From Halorientalis litorea (GTDB taxonomy: Archaea > Halobacteriota > Halobacteria > Halobacteriales > Haloarculaceae), in NCBI RefSeq assembly GCF_023028225.1, contig NZ_CP095482.1, positions 2,418,001-2,482,000 on the forward strand: a DNA stretch of 64,000 nt. The letters run 5' to 3'. The translations under genes were made by a program, and so were the position numbers. This document shows, one piece after another, positions 1-8,716 of this stretch. Position 1 is the stretch's first letter, and the number at the start of each line of letters is the position of its first letter. The notes under the pieces are model-generated. The model did no database searches. It was not told the origin of the DNA and saw only the letters and a program-made list of their open reading frames with translations.

Positions 1-120
1 AGCCACGCCATCGCCCTCGCGAAGCAACTCGCCGACGAACACGACACCCTACTCGTGAACCTCTGCGGTCGCGGTGACAAGGACATGCAGACCGCCGCCG
101 AACACTTCGACTTGTCGTGA
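1..120 (+). CDS. trpB: Tryptophan synthase beta chain, C-terminal end (partial)
   Basis: Only the last 39 codons lie in the window, so the start is off the left edge. The tail contains the glycine-rich stretch NLCGRGDKDMQT, which matches the conserved C-terminal (S/C)GRGDKD motif of TrpB that helps hold the pyridoxal phosphate. TrpB joins indole and serine to make tryptophan. The next gene on this strand is not trpA, so either trpA lies elsewhere or this is a solitary TrpB homologue. The family call is firm; which TrpB subtype it is cannot be told from this fragment. Confidence 0.85.
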   Translation, partial: SHAIALAKQLADEHDTLLVNLCGRGDKDMQTAAEHFDLS

Positions 121-128
121 GAACAACA

Positions 129-155
129 AGACGGGAACATCCTTAACGCCCGTCT
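129..155 (+). terminator. Hairpin after trpB, weak terminator candidate
   Basis: Perfect 7-bp inverted repeat AGACGGG/CCCGTCT with a 13-base loop, starting 9 bases after the trpB stop. It is followed by a pyrimidine-rich CCTTCC tract rather than a run of T, so termination here is only a suggestion. Confidence 0.3.
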
Positions 156-165
156 CCTTCCGGCC

Positions 166-186
166 GTATAAATGCACCATAAAATT
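166..186 (+). promoter_or_regulatory. TATA-like promoter elements of the SCP2-like gene
   Basis: Two overlapping A/T-rich boxes stand out from GC-rich DNA: GTATAAAT (166-173) and ATAAAATTA (179-187). Transcription would start around 195 or around 209, depending on which is used. Only the first choice keeps the GGAGG motif at 202-206 in the mRNA. Confidence 0.5.
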
Positions 187-213
187 ATGTACGAAGACTT
201 AGGAGGCTAGCCT

Positions 214-234
214 GTGGATTTTGTGACGCCATGA
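214..234 (+). other. Six-codon leader ORF coupled to the SCP2-like gene
   Basis: GTG at 214 opens a 6-codon frame (MDFVTP). Its TGA stop (232-234) overlaps the ATG of the next gene as ATGA. A strong Shine-Dalgarno motif GGAGG (202-206) sits 7 bases before this GTG, the right spacing for this start but too far (24 bases) from the ATG at 231. The arrangement suggests translational coupling. Chance cannot be excluded for so short a frame. Confidence 0.35.
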
Positions 235-749
235 CAGACAAGATTTCATTCCCGAGTCAAGAGTGGTTCGACGCGTATAAAGACGCAATCAACAACAACG
301 ACGAGTACGCGGAATCCTCCGAAGGGTGGGGCGTCGACTTCAACGGCGACTTTATCTTCAAGGTGACGAACATGCCGGTCGACGACCTCGACATCGACGC
401 CATGCCCGAACACCTGCAGGACGAACTCGACGAGTACATCGAAGAGCAGGAAGGCGAAGGCTACGTCGGGTACTCCTACGTCGGACTGGAGGACGGCGAG
501 TGTACTGGTGCCGAACTCATCCACGGCCCCGACGAGGTAGACGCCGGATTCGTCCTCGAAGGGACCTACGACAACTGGGTCGAACTGACCAAGGGCAACA
601 TCGGTGCCGTCGATGGCATGATGTCCGGGAAGTTCGACCTCGACGGCGACATGCAGAAAGTTCTGCAGTACACCGACTCCGCGACGCTCCTCACGGAAGT
701 CGCGGCCGGTATCGACTCCGAGTTCGCACACGAAGCCTACGGCAAGTAA
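231..749 (+). CDS. SCP2 sterol-binding-like protein
   Basis: 172-residue, very acidic soluble protein. The C-terminal half resembles the SCP2-like lipid-binding fold seen in many haloarchaeal proteins: a GGxF/GMMSGKFDLDGDMQK-type segment near residues 125-142 that ends in a helix. No signal peptide or membrane segment is present. Such proteins bind hydrophobic ligands, but the ligand here is unknown. The ATG is the first in frame and overlaps the stop of a tiny leader frame with a good ribosome-binding site. The gene stands alone; the next gene is on the other strand. The family call is moderately secure and no specific role can be given. Confidence 0.65.
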   Translation: MTDKISFPSQEWFDAYKDAINNNDEYAESSEGWGVDFNGDFIFKVTNMPVDDLDIDAMPEHLQDELDEYIEEQEGEGYVGYSYVGLEDGECTGAELIHGPDEVDAGFVLEGTYDNWVELTKGNIGAVDGMMSGKFDLDGDMQKVLQYTDSATLLTEVAAGIDSEFAHEAYGK

Positions 750-843
750 CACCGTCGCCCTCGGCGTCGGGTCGCTCGAACGACGCTTTCTTTCGGACAG
801 TACCCGGCCAGCGACGCGACTCGCTCCGAACCGCTCTCCGCCC

Positions 844-1578
844 TCAGTCCTCGTCTACGAGACTCGGATGTTGCTCCGGGGCGTCAGGGTGTGGGTCGGC
901 GACGAACTCCCGCAGGACGGCCAGCGACTCCTGTTCGCGTCGCTCGCGTTCGCGCTCGTCTATCTCCTCACAGCCCGGCGGCACCTCACGCCCCCGGTCA
1001 GTGAAGTAGCCCTCCGGGACGACCCAATCGTGGTAGAAGCCGCTGTCGTGTTCTTCGAGGAGCGTGACCGCAACCTCCGCACCGTGGCCCGCACAGACGG
1101 CCGTCTGGTGCGGTTTCTCCGCCAGCCGCCCGGCGGCGTACAGGCCGTCGACGCCGGTCCGTCCCCGCTCGTCCGTGTCCACGAACGTCTTGCTACGTTG
1201 GACGAACCCGACACCCTCGACATCCGCGAGGTAGTCCGTCTCGTTTTTCGTCGCCGCGACGACGTGGTCTGCCCGGAGCGTGTCACCGTCTCCCGTCTCG
1301 ACGCGGAACCCCCCGTCGGCGATGGACACCGCTTGGACTGTCTGCTCACGCCGTTCACACCCCGCCCGGTCAGCCTGCTCGGCGAGTAAGTCGAGAAAGA
1401 GCCGCGAGTTCACGCCCGCCGGGAAGCCGGGGACGTTTTCGAGGTGGGCGTTCCGACGGAGCAGTGACGTGCCCCCGTCGAAGACGGTCGTTTCGAGGCC
1501 GTGCCGTGCGGTGTAGACGGCGGCGGTGAGGCCAGCGACGCCCCCGCCGACCACGCAAACGTCTCGCGTTTCGGTCAT
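844..1578 (-). CDS. Small FAD-dependent oxidoreductase, thioredoxin-reductase-like
   Basis: 244-residue flavoprotein. The N-terminus has a Rossmann dinucleotide motif, VVGGGVAGLTAAVYTARHG (about residues 9-27), and a second FAD-contact motif, GLYAAGRLAE, lies near residue 145. The protein aligns with the FAD domain of thioredoxin reductases. It has no redox-active CxxC pair and no separate NADPH-binding domain. It ends in a charged Glu/Arg-rich tail. It may therefore use another electron donor or act as an oxidase. The start ATG at 1578 lies directly before the glycine motif. It is divergent from the COQ10-like gene, about 105 bases away. Confidence 0.75.
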   Translation of the reverse strand: MTETRDVCVVGGGVAGLTAAVYTARHGLETTVFDGGTSLLRRNAHLENVPGFPAGVNSRLFLDLLAEQADRAGCERREQTVQAVSIADGGFRVETGDGDTLRADHVVAATKNETDYLADVEGVGFVQRSKTFVDTDERGRTGVDGLYAAGRLAEKPHQTAVCAGHGAEVAVTLLEEHDSGFYHDWVVPEGYFTDRGREVPPGCEEIDERERERREQESLAVLREFVADPHPDAPEQHPSLVDED

Positions 1579-1684
1579 GACAGGTCGGGGTTCGACCCAC
1601 CCGAAATAGAAGGTGTCGGGTTGGCGTGACTGTCGCCGTGTCGACCTGCGGAATACTTACGGGTCCGACAGCCGACATCTGTGT

Positions 1685-2215
1685 GTGGACGAAGTCGAAG
1701 TCAGCACCGTGGTCTACGTGCCGCCCGAGGAAGTGTACGAGTTCCTCGTGGACTTCCCGGGGTACGCGAACTACTCGAAGTACCTCCAGCGGGTGCGGGC
1801 CACCGGTGACGGCACTCCCGGAACCCGGTACTACATGGAGTTCGCGTGGTGGAAACTGACCTACACTGCCCACTCGGAGGTCACCGATATCGACCCGCCA
1901 CACCAGGTGGACTGGCAGATAATCAAAGACATCGACGCCGAGGGGCACTGGAACGTCGAACCACTCCCCGAGGCGGCACCCGACGGCAAGGACCACGCCT
2001 GCCGGGTCCGCCTCCGGGTGACGTTTCACCCCGACTCCGCCGACTCGGACACCCTCGAACTGCCCCGATTCGTCTCTATCAGTTGGGTCATCGAGAAGGC
2101 GAAACCGCTGATTCAGGGCGAGGCGGAGCGGGTCGTCGAGCGAATCGTCGCCGACCTCGAAGGGGAGACGCGACCCGTCGACTTAGAAATACACGCCACG
2201 CCGGACTCCGTGTGA
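1685..2215 (+). CDS. SRPBCC/COQ10-like lipid-binding protein
   Basis: 176-residue soluble protein of the START/SRPBCC superfamily. It begins VSTVVYVPPEEVYEFLVDF, the usual first strand and helix of coenzyme-Q-binding COQ10-type and polyketide-cyclase-like proteins, and ends with the long C-terminal helix (IEKAKPLIQGEAERVVERI). Members bind quinones or other lipids. Binding of menaquinone would fit the nearby respiratory genes, but that is inference. I chose the GTG at 1685. An earlier in-frame GTG at 1613 adds 24 unconserved residues, and a TATA-like AATACTTAC lies about 28 bases before 1685, which suits a leaderless message. Confidence 0.75.
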   Translation: MDEVEVSTVVYVPPEEVYEFLVDFPGYANYSKYLQRVRATGDGTPGTRYYMEFAWWKLTYTAHSEVTDIDPPHQVDWQIIKDIDAEGHWNVEPLPEAAPDGKDHACRVRLRVTFHPDSADSDTLELPRFVSISWVIEKAKPLIQGEAERVVERIVADLEGETRPVDLEIHATPDSV

Positions 2216-2248
2216 GGCGGCTGTGCCGACTGCTGATTCTCGTCGTCG

Positions 2249-3382
2249 CTACTGCGGTGTCTCGTAGTCGCCACCGTACTTCATGAAGAAGTACGCGAGG
2301 CCGAGCGTCGCGGACATCACGAACGACGTCGCGACGCCGATGGACAGCGCGCTGTCGGGGAACGACGGTCCGCCACCGCCGCCACCGCCGCCACCGCTAT
2401 CGCCGCCGACGGTGGGGTAGTCGGTGCCGACGACGACGGAGCCGAGCATGCCACTGCCCTTGTGAGGCTGGCAGTAGTAGTTGTAGACGCCGTCCTCCTC
2501 GAAGGTGTACTCGTAGGTGTTGCCGGCCTGTCCGACGGGCGACCCCGACTCGAAGTCGGCGTCTTCGGCGACGACGTTGTGGGCACCGCCCTCGCCGGTC
2601 CACTCCCAGACGACTGTCGCGCCCGCGTCGACGTGGACCGCCGCCGGGCCGAACGCGAGGCCCGTGTCGCCAGCACCCACGTCGACGGTCACCTCGTCCT
2701 GTCCGGTCGCGTCGACCACGCCGTCGTAGTTGTTCGCGTCGCTGAGGTAGCCGCCGAAGTCGGGTTCACCGCCGCCACCGCCGCCGCTCTCGCCGTCGCC
2801 CTCTCCACCGCCTCCCTCGGTGGGCGTCTCGGTGCTGTCCTGTCCCGGGAGCGGGTCGGTCGTCGTCGGGTAGTCGGAGCCGACGACGACGGCTGCCTTC
2901 ATCCCGAGTGCCTTGTGTGGTTGGCAGTAGTAGTTGTACACGCCGTCTTCGTCGAAGGTGTACTCGAAGGTGGTCCCCGCGTCTCCGACCAGTTCGCTCT
3001 CGAAGTCGCCGCCCTCGTGGACGACGTTGTGCTGGCCGCCCTCGCCGGTCCACTCCCAGACGACGGTCGTTCCGGGGTCGACGTGGATAGCCGGCGGGGC
3101 GAACGCGAACGCGCCGCCGTTGCCCTGCGCCCCGACTTCGACGGTCACCTCGTCCTCTCCGCGCAGGTCCTCGATACCCGTGAAGTTCCCCACGTCGTCG
3201 AGGTAGCCGCCGAAGTCGGGGCGTTCCTCGCCCTCGGCAGTGCCCGTCGCCGTCCCGGCGTCGGTGCCCTGTCCCGTCGTCGTTTCCTGCCCGGCCGCAG
3301 TCCCTGCTGTCGCGACTGCCGCGCCCCCCGCCGCGCCGGCGAGGAACCCGCGCCGCGAGACGCCCGCGTTACGGTTGCTCAT
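2249..3382 (-). CDS. Two-domain halocyanin (blue copper protein), Tat-exported and membrane-anchored
   Basis: 377 residues. The N-terminus has a twin-arginine signal (SRRGFLAG). Two plastocyanin-like domains of about 120 residues follow (roughly 54-170 and 205-320). Each has the copper ligands His (QHNVV or AHNVV), then Cys-His-Met in YNYYCQPHKALGM and YNYYCQPHKGSGM. The domains are joined and followed by Gly/Ser/Glu-rich linkers. One C-terminal transmembrane helix (SIGVATSFVMSATLGLAYFF) anchors the protein with the copper domains outside. Halocyanins shuttle electrons to terminal oxidases, and coxA lies 1 kb away on the other strand. Internal duplication is clear from the near-identical domain ends. 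The convergent neighbour ends 33 bases away. Confidence 0.92.
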   Translation of the reverse strand: MSNRNAGVSRRGFLAGAAGGAAVATAGTAAGQETTTGQGTDAGTATGTAEGEERPDFGGYLDDVGNFTGIEDLRGEDEVTVEVGAQGNGGAFAFAPPAIHVDPGTTVVWEWTGEGGQHNVVHEGGDFESELVGDAGTTFEYTFDEDGVYNYYCQPHKALGMKAAVVVGSDYPTTTDPLPGQDSTETPTEGGGGEGDGESGGGGGGEPDFGGYLSDANNYDGVVDATGQDEVTVDVGAGDTGLAFGPAAVHVDAGATVVWEWTGEGGAHNVVAEDADFESGSPVGQAGNTYEYTFEEDGVYNYYCQPHKGSGMLGSVVVGTDYPTVGGDSGGGGGGGGGPSFPDSALSIGVATSFVMSATLGLAYFFMKYGGDYETPQ

Positions 3383-3485
3383 GCTCGGGCGTTTGGTGGG
3401 GGCCGTAGTGAATATGTTGATTCACTCTCGCCTCGCGTCGGCCGGTTCCGACGGGCATTTGTCGGGCAAGTCCTAACACGGTTGT

Positions 3486-3902
3486 ATGGACGAAGACCCC
3501 GGATTGAGTGCTCAGTACCGAAGAGCGAGCCCGTGGCCGGTGTTCGTCGCCGTCGGCCTCGCACTCTCGGAGGTCGGTATCATCGTCGGCATCTTCGCCA
3601 TCGCGGTCGGTGGTCTCCTGCTGTTCGCCGGGAGCGTCGCCGGCATCCTCAACGAGTCCGGGTACACCGCCGGACTCTGGTGGCCACTCGTCGGGTTCGG
3701 CATCGCGCTCTCGGCCATCGGTGGCGGCCTCGTCGTCTCTGAGGTCGGGTTCGCGTTCGACGTGATGGCCGCTGCCGTCGCCAGCCCCGGCACCGCGGGG
3801 ACCCTCGTTCCGCGCGCGCTCGCAATCGCGCTCGCCGGTGCAATCCTCCTCGTGGCCGGTGGGACGGGCCGCGCACTCGACACCTCCGTCGTCGAGGCCT
3901 GA
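3486..3902 (+). CDS. Small membrane protein beside cytochrome oxidase (DUF7541-like)
   Basis: 138 residues with four hydrophobic segments (about residues 17-37, 39-60, 66-88 and 108-128). The short N-terminus, MDEDPGLSAQYRRASPWPVF, is charged. It resembles an uncharacterised haloarchaeal family usually found next to cytochrome oxidase subunit I; DUF7541 is named from memory and not verified. No catalytic motif or haem ligand is visible. It could be an accessory or assembly subunit of the oxidase. The next gene in the same direction starts 51 bases later, and coxA follows. Confidence 0.6.
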   Translation: MDEDPGLSAQYRRASPWPVFVAVGLALSEVGIIVGIFAIAVGGLLLFAGSVAGILNESGYTAGLWWPLVGFGIALSAIGGGLVVSEVGFAFDVMAAAVASPGTAGTLVPRALAIALAGAILLVAGGTGRALDTSVVEA

Positions 3903-3922
3903 CCACCGTCCGATTTCGACAC

Positions 3923-3932
3923 TCTATTTACT
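3923..3932 (+). promoter_or_regulatory. TATA-like box before the second oxidase-associated gene
   Basis: CTATTTACTG is centred about 26 bases before the ATG at 3954, so transcription probably begins at or next to the start codon (leaderless). This gene may be transcribed on its own as well as by read-through. Confidence 0.5.
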
Positions 3933-3953
3933 GTCCTCCTGAAATCCCGAATC

Positions 3954-4238
3954 ATGGGACTGACTCCGTTCGACCGGGAAACGTTGCTCGACCTCACTGT
4001 CAACGTCATCCCGCTCGGTATCCTCGGGTTCTTCATCCTCGCGTTCATCGTGGTGAACCCGTTCGGCTGGGACCCGGTCATCTCGACCATCCAGTTCGCC
4101 ATCGTCGGCAGTATGTTCGTCCTTCTCACCATCCTCACCTACTACGCGGGGAAAGCCATCTCCGACGCGGAAGCGGAGATGGAGGCCGCCGAAGCCGCCG
4201 AAGGTACCGACGCGGAAACCGACGAATCGACCGCCTGA
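3954..4238 (+). CDS. Two-helix membrane protein beside cytochrome oxidase (DUF6684-like)
   Basis: 94 residues. Two transmembrane helices (about residues 20-38 and 45-67) are joined by a short loop with NPFGWDPV. A very acidic Ala/Glu tail (SDAEAEMEAAEAAEGTDAE) follows, likely cytoplasmic. It matches a small haloarchaeal family (DUF6684 as I recall) that is normally encoded immediately upstream of coxA. The size and two-helix layout suggest a small accessory oxidase subunit, but no function has been shown that I know of. It is separated from coxA by 164 bases that contain a promoter. Confidence 0.65.
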   Translation: MGLTPFDRETLLDLTVNVIPLGILGFFILAFIVVNPFGWDPVISTIQFAIVGSMFVLLTILTYYAGKAISDAEAEMEAAEAAEGTDAETDESTA

Positions 4239-4370
4239 CGCTCTTCTAGTGCGCAGTACGGGGTCGTCGATTCGGCGACAGGGCAGAGCCGCCACTCCGG
4301 CGCGCGTCGTCGGGACGAATCGCATGGCACGACGACCACCGGTCGCTGACCGGGCGGCGAATGGAACCTT

Positions 4371-4380
4371 TCTTTATCCC
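4371..4380 (+). promoter_or_regulatory. TATA-like box of coxA
   Basis: TCTTTATCCC is centred about 28 bases before the coxA ATG at 4403, so the coxA message is probably leaderless and separately started. Confidence 0.5.
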
Positions 4381-4402
4381 TCAGTCCTGAGAGTCGGATA
4401 AC

Positions 4403-6205
4403 ATGGCTGGAGAACAGCTAGCGTTGACGGTACTCATGGGGGCGCTCCTCGTGGCTATCGTGGCGCTCTCGACGCGCCTCGAGAACTGGCGGTCGTACAC
4501 CCCGCTCGCTGGCGGCGGTGCTCTCGGCGAGGAATCGACCACCGTTCACCGGGAGAAACCGGCTGGCATCGTGCGGTGGCTCACGACTGTCGACCACAAG
4601 GACATCGGCATTCTCTACGGAGTGTACGCTGTCCTTGCCTTCGCGGTTGGCGGCCTCATGGCGTTTCTCATCCGTGCCCAGTTGGTCGTGCCGAGCGGTG
4701 CGATAATCGAGAACTCGTTCTACAACGCGATTCTGACGAGTCACGGCATCACGATGCTGTTCCTGTTCGGGACGCCGATAATCGCGGCCTTCGCGAACTA
4801 CTTCGTCCCGCTGCTCATCGGTGCGGACGACATGGCGTTCCCGCGCATCAACGCCATCGCGTTCTGGCTCCTCCCGCCGGGTGCCCTGCTCGTCTGGGGC
4901 GGGTTCCTCATTCCCGGAATCGGTGCCTCACAGACGTCGTGGACGATGTACGCACCCCTCTCCATCGAGCAGACACAGGCCGGGGCGGACCTGATGCTGC
5001 TCGGCCTACACCTCACGGGCGTCGCGGCCACGATGGGGGCAATCAATTTCATCGCGACCATCTTCACCGAGCGTGGTGACGACGTGAACTGGGCCAACCT
5101 CGACATCTTCTCGTGGACCATCCTCACCCAGTCCGCACTCATCCTGTTCGCGTTCCCGCTGCTGGGGAGCGCGCTCATCATGCTCCTGATGGACCGGAAC
5201 CTCGCCACGACGTTCTTCACCGTCGACGGCGGCGGAGCACTGCTGTGGCAACACCTGTTCTGGTTCTTCGGCCACCCCGAGGTGTACATTCTCGTCCTCC
5301 CGCCGATGGGACTCGTCAGTTACATCCTGCCCCGCTTTGCGGGCCGGAAGCTGTTCGGGTTCAAGTTCGTCGTCTACTCGACGCTGGCCATCGGCGTCCT
5401 GAGCTTCGGCGTCTGGGCTCACCACATGTTCTCGACGGGCATGGACGTGCGCCTGGCCAGTTCGTTCATGGCTGTCTCCTTAGCAATCGCAATACCGAGT
5501 GCAGTCAAGACGTTCAACTGGATTACGACGCTGTGGAACGGGAAAATCCGCCTGACCGCCCCGATGCTGTTCTGTATCGGGTTCGTCTCGAACTTCATCA
5601 TCGGTGGCGTGACCGGCGTGTTCCTCGCCGCCATTCCCGTCGACAAGGTGCTCCACGACACGTACTACGTCGTCGGCCACTTCCACTACATCGTGATGGG
5701 GGTCATCGGCTTCGCCGTCTTCGCGGGCATCTACTACTGGTTCCCCATCTTCACGGGCCGGATGTACCAGCGCAAACTCGGCAAGTGGCACTTCTGGCTC
5801 TCGATGATCGGCACGAACATCACGTTCTTCGCGATGCTCGTGCTGGGCTACCTCGGGATGCCCCGCCGGTACGCCACCTACGAGTTCGACGCGGCCATCG
5901 CGCCGCTGGCGCAGGTCATCAACTTCCACCTCGTGGCGACGGTGGGCGCGACCATCCTGCTGGTCGGCCAGTTGATATTCGTCTGGAACATCGTCCAGTC
6001 GTGGCTCGAAGGCCCCCACGTCGGACCGGACCCGTGGAACCTCAAGGAGGAGGCCCCGGAACTGTACGGTCGCGAGTACGTCTGGCACGAGAACCGCCTC
6101 GAAACCGCCCTCGCGGACGGCGGTGAGGAAGAAGACGTGGCAACCGACGGCGGCGAACCGACCGACGCCGCCGACGAAGACGCTCCGGACGCAGCGGACG
6201 AGTAA
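4403..6205 (+). CDS. coxA: Haem-copper cytochrome oxidase subunit I
   Basis: 600-residue polytopic membrane protein, the catalytic subunit that reduces O2 and pumps protons. Visible ligands: low-spin haem His in SHGITMLFLFG (near 113), the CuB site GHPEVY with the His-Tyr pair (near 290), WAHHMFSTGMD with two CuB histidines (near 339), and VVGHFHYIVMG with both haem histidines (near 426). GHPEV is the signature of A1-type oxidases. The C-terminal 35 residues are an acidic Asp/Glu/Ala tail. No subunit II or III gene lies in the window; the two small upstream membrane proteins and the halocyanin are the only oxidase-related neighbours. Confidence 0.95.
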   Translation: MAGEQLALTVLMGALLVAIVALSTRLENWRSYTPLAGGGALGEESTTVHREKPAGIVRWLTTVDHKDIGILYGVYAVLAFAVGGLMAFLIRAQLVVPSGAIIENSFYNAILTSHGITMLFLFGTPIIAAFANYFVPLLIGADDMAFPRINAIAFWLLPPGALLVWGGFLIPGIGASQTSWTMYAPLSIEQTQAGADLMLLGLHLTGVAATMGAINFIATIFTERGDDVNWANLDIFSWTILTQSALILFAFPLLGSALIMLLMDRNLATTFFTVDGGGALLWQHLFWFFGHPEVYILVLPPMGLVSYILPRFAGRKLFGFKFVVYSTLAIGVLSFGVWAHHMFSTGMDVRLASSFMAVSLAIAIPSAVKTFNWITTLWNGKIRLTAPMLFCIGFVSNFIIGGVTGVFLAAIPVDKVLHDTYYVVGHFHYIVMGVIGFAVFAGIYYWFPIFTGRMYQRKLGKWHFWLSMIGTNITFFAMLVLGYLGMPRRYATYEFDAAIAPLAQVINFHLVATVGATILLVGQLIFVWNIVQSWLEGPHVGPDPWNLKEEAPELYGREYVWHENRLETALADGGEEEDVATDGGEPTDAADEDAPDAADE

Positions 6206-6293
6206 CCGCGCTCCCTTTTCAGACGCGCCGATTCGCCGACCCGCACTGTCGACATGGAAAGCGATTTAGCCGGCCTGTGGCTACCCACTCCCA

Positions 6294-8438
6294 ATGAGTC
6301 TGTCCGACGCGGACCGCGAGTTGGTCACCGCGGAACTCGACCGCGACCCGACGCCGGCAGAGGCCGCGCTCTTCGAGAACCTCTGGAGCGAACACTGCGC
6401 GTACCGTTCCTCGCGGCCGCTGCTCTCGGCCTTCGAGAGCGAGAGCGACGACGTGGTCGTCGGGCCGGGTGACGACGCCGCCGTCGTCGCGCTCCCCGAC
6501 GGCGAGACGTACATCACGCTGGGCATCGAGAGCCACAACCACCCCTCGTACGTCGACCCGTTCGACGGCGCGGCGACGGGCGTCGGCGGCATCGTTCGGG
6601 ACACCCTCTCGATGGGTGCCTACCCCATCGCGCTGGCGGACTCGCTGTACTTCGGCGAGTTCGACCGCGAACACTCCAAGTACCTCTTCGAGGGTGTCGT
6701 CGAGGGCATCAGCCACTACGGGAACTGTATTGGCGTCCCCACGGTCACCGGGAGCGTCGCCTTCCACGAGGACTACGAGGGGAACCCGCTGGTGAACGTC
6801 GCCTGTATCGGCCTGACGAACGAGGAGCGACTCGTCACCGCCGAGGCACAGGACCCGGGGAACAAACTCGTCCTCGTCGGCAACGCGACCGGTCGCGACG
6901 GACTCGGTGGGGCCTCCTTCGCCAGCGAGGACCTCTCCGAGGACGCCGAAACCGAGGACCGCCCCGCCGTCCAAGTGGGTGACCCCTACACCGAGAAGCT
7001 CCTCATCGAGGCAAACGAGGCACTCGTGGACGAGGGCCTCGTCGAGTCGGCCCGTGACCTCGGCGCGGCGGGACTGGGCGGCGCGACGAGCGAGTTGGTG
7101 GCCAAGGGCGGCCTCGGCGCGCACATCGAACTCGAACGCGTCCACCAGCGTGAGCCGAACATGAACGCGCTGGAGATTCTGCTGGCCGAGTCCCAAGAGC
7201 GGATGGCCTACGAAGTCACCCCCGAGAACGTCGACGCCGTCGCGGACATCGCCGAGCGGTTCGACCTCGGTTGTTCGGTCATCGGCGAGGTGACCGAGGG
7301 CAACTACGTCTGTGAGTTCGAGGGCGAGACGGTCGTGGACGCCCCCGCCGAGTTCCTCGGCGACGGCGCGCCGATGAACGACCTCCCGGCCGAGGAACCG
7401 CCCGAACCGGACCGGGACCTGCCGGCCCCGGACCTCGACTCGGCGTTCGAGGCCGTCGTCGGCAGTCCGAACACCGCCTCGAAGCGGTGGGTGTACCGCC
7501 AGTACGACCACGAGGTGCAGGTCCGCACGGCCGTCCCGCCGGGCGACGACGCGGCACTGCTGGCCGTCAGGGACGCCGAGACTGGCCTCGCGTTCTCGTC
7601 CGGTGCGGACCCCAACTGGACCGACACGGCACCGTACGACGGCGCGCGCGCCGTCGCCTTGGAGAACGCGACGAACCTCGCGGCGAAGGGGACGACGCCG
7701 CTGGCGGCCGTCGACTGCCTCAACGGCGGCAATCCCGAGAAACCGGACGTGTACGGCGCGTTCAAGAGCATCGTGGACGGCCTCGCCGACACCTGCGACG
7801 AACTCGACGTGCCCGTCGTCGGCGGGAACGTCTCGCTGTACAACGACTCCCCGAGCGGCCCCATCCCGCCGACGCCGACGCTCGCGATGGTCGGCACCAA
7901 GGAGGGGTATGACGCCCCGCCGGCGGAACTCTCGGGTGAGGGCGAGATTCTGGTCGTCAACGACCGGACCGTGGCGGGTGCGGCCGACCCACGGCTCGGC
8001 GGGTCGGAGTACCTCGCACAGTTCGGCGGGAGCGACCGCTTCCCCGAACTCCCCGACCAGCGACCGGCGTTCGTGGAGACACTGGCCGACGTGGCGGACT
8101 TCGAGGAGACGCTCGCCGTCCACGACGCGAGTCACGGCGGGCTGGCGGCGACGCTCGCCGAGATGGTCACCGGCGACACCGGCGCGGACGTGACTCTCGA
8201 CGGTGCGGGGACACCCGCTCACCGACTCTTCCACGAGCAACCCGGCCGCGTCGTCGTCGAGACGGCGGACCCGGATACCGTCGAGGATGCGTTCGACGGC
8301 ATCGCACCCGTCCAGCGTATCGGGGCGGCGGACGACTCGGGCGCGCTCTCGTTGACGGCGGACGACGAGACGCTCCACTACGGGGCCGAGGCGATAGCGG
8401 ACCTGCGGTCGGTCATCGAGCGCGAACTCGACGGTTAG
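6294..8438 (+). CDS. purL: Phosphoribosylformylglycinamidine synthase subunit PurL
   Basis: 714 residues, the size of the stand-alone small PurL that works with separate PurS and PurQ. It converts FGAR to FGAM in purine synthesis using ATP and ammonia from PurQ. It shows the N-terminal [13 protein letters not shown] motif, the [21 protein letters not shown] nucleotide-binding region cut here as SHNHPS...GAATGVGG, and two tandem AIRS-like halves (the second starts near residue 390, [13 protein letters not shown]). purS and purQ are not in the window. The stop codon overlaps the stop of the opposite gene by 3 bases. Confidence 0.95.
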   Translation: MSLSDADRELVTAELDRDPTPAEAALFENLWSEHCAYRSSRPLLSAFESESDDVVVGPGDDAAVVALPDGETYITLGIESHNHPSYVDPFDGAATGVGGIVRDTLSMGAYPIALADSLYFGEFDREHSKYLFEGVVEGISHYGNCIGVPTVTGSVAFHEDYEGNPLVNVACIGLTNEERLVTAEAQDPGNKLVLVGNATGRDGLGGASFASEDLSEDAETEDRPAVQVGDPYTEKLLIEANEALVDEGLVESARDLGAAGLGGATSELVAKGGLGAHIELERVHQREPNMNALEILLAESQERMAYEVTPENVDAVADIAERFDLGCSVIGEVTEGNYVCEFEGETVVDAPAEFLGDGAPMNDLPAEEPPEPDRDLPAPDLDSAFEAVVGSPNTASKRWVYRQYDHEVQVRTAVPPGDDAALLAVRDAETGLAFSSGADPNWTDTAPYDGARAVALENATNLAAKGTTPLAAVDCLNGGNPEKPDVYGAFKSIVDGLADTCDELDVPVVGGNVSLYNDSPSGPIPPTPTLAMVGTKEGYDAPPAELSGEGEILVVNDRTVAGAADPRLGGSEYLAQFGGSDRFPELPDQRPAFVETLADVADFEETLAVHDASHGGLAATLAEMVTGDTGADVTLDGAGTPAHRLFHEQPGRVVVETADPDTVEDAFDGIAPVQRIGAADDSGALSLTADDETLHYGAEAIADLRSVIERELDG

Positions 8439-8620
8439 AACAGGAGCGGCAGGCCGAACGTGACGGCGAGGCCGACGACGAGGACGACGAACCCGAAGCC
8501 GACCTGACTCATCGTGAACTCACTTTGTGGGGCGGTACTGCGGAGCGGTGGTTCCTTCTCCGGGACCGTCGGGCTCTCTGGGTCGTACTCCGGCCGGTCC
8601 TCGTCGTGGTCGTCGCTCAT
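8435..8620 (-). CDS. Small haloarchaeal tail-anchored membrane protein
   Basis: 61 residues. The N-terminal two thirds are hydrophilic and Pro/Glu/Asp-rich ([20 protein letters not shown]). One transmembrane helix ([20 protein letters not shown]) sits at the very C-terminus, so it is a tail-anchored protein facing the cytoplasm. I chose the ATG at 8620; the open frame runs further upstream but the added residues are not haloarchaeal in composition. It resembles short conserved haloarchaeal proteins of unknown function. It is convergent with purL, sharing stop-codon bases, and divergent from the next membrane gene. Confidence 0.6.
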   Translation of the reverse strand: MSDDHDEDRPEYDPESPTVPEKEPPLRSTAPQSEFTMSQVGFGFVVLVVGLAVTFGLPLLF

Positions 8621-8716
8621 ACCCGCCCGTTCCGACGGGACGTACTTCTGTATGTCGGAACTGACCGACCCCTGCCAACCCATAGATTTACTGTCACCAC
8701 CCGCCTCTGTCGTGGT

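Noticed and set aside
6219-8378. Very long minus-strand open frame opposite purL
   Set aside because: It is the antisense shadow of a GC-rich coding sequence; its composition (Arg/Val/Gly-rich, few Lys and no recognisable motif) does not fit a haloarchaeal protein, while purL is unmistakable.
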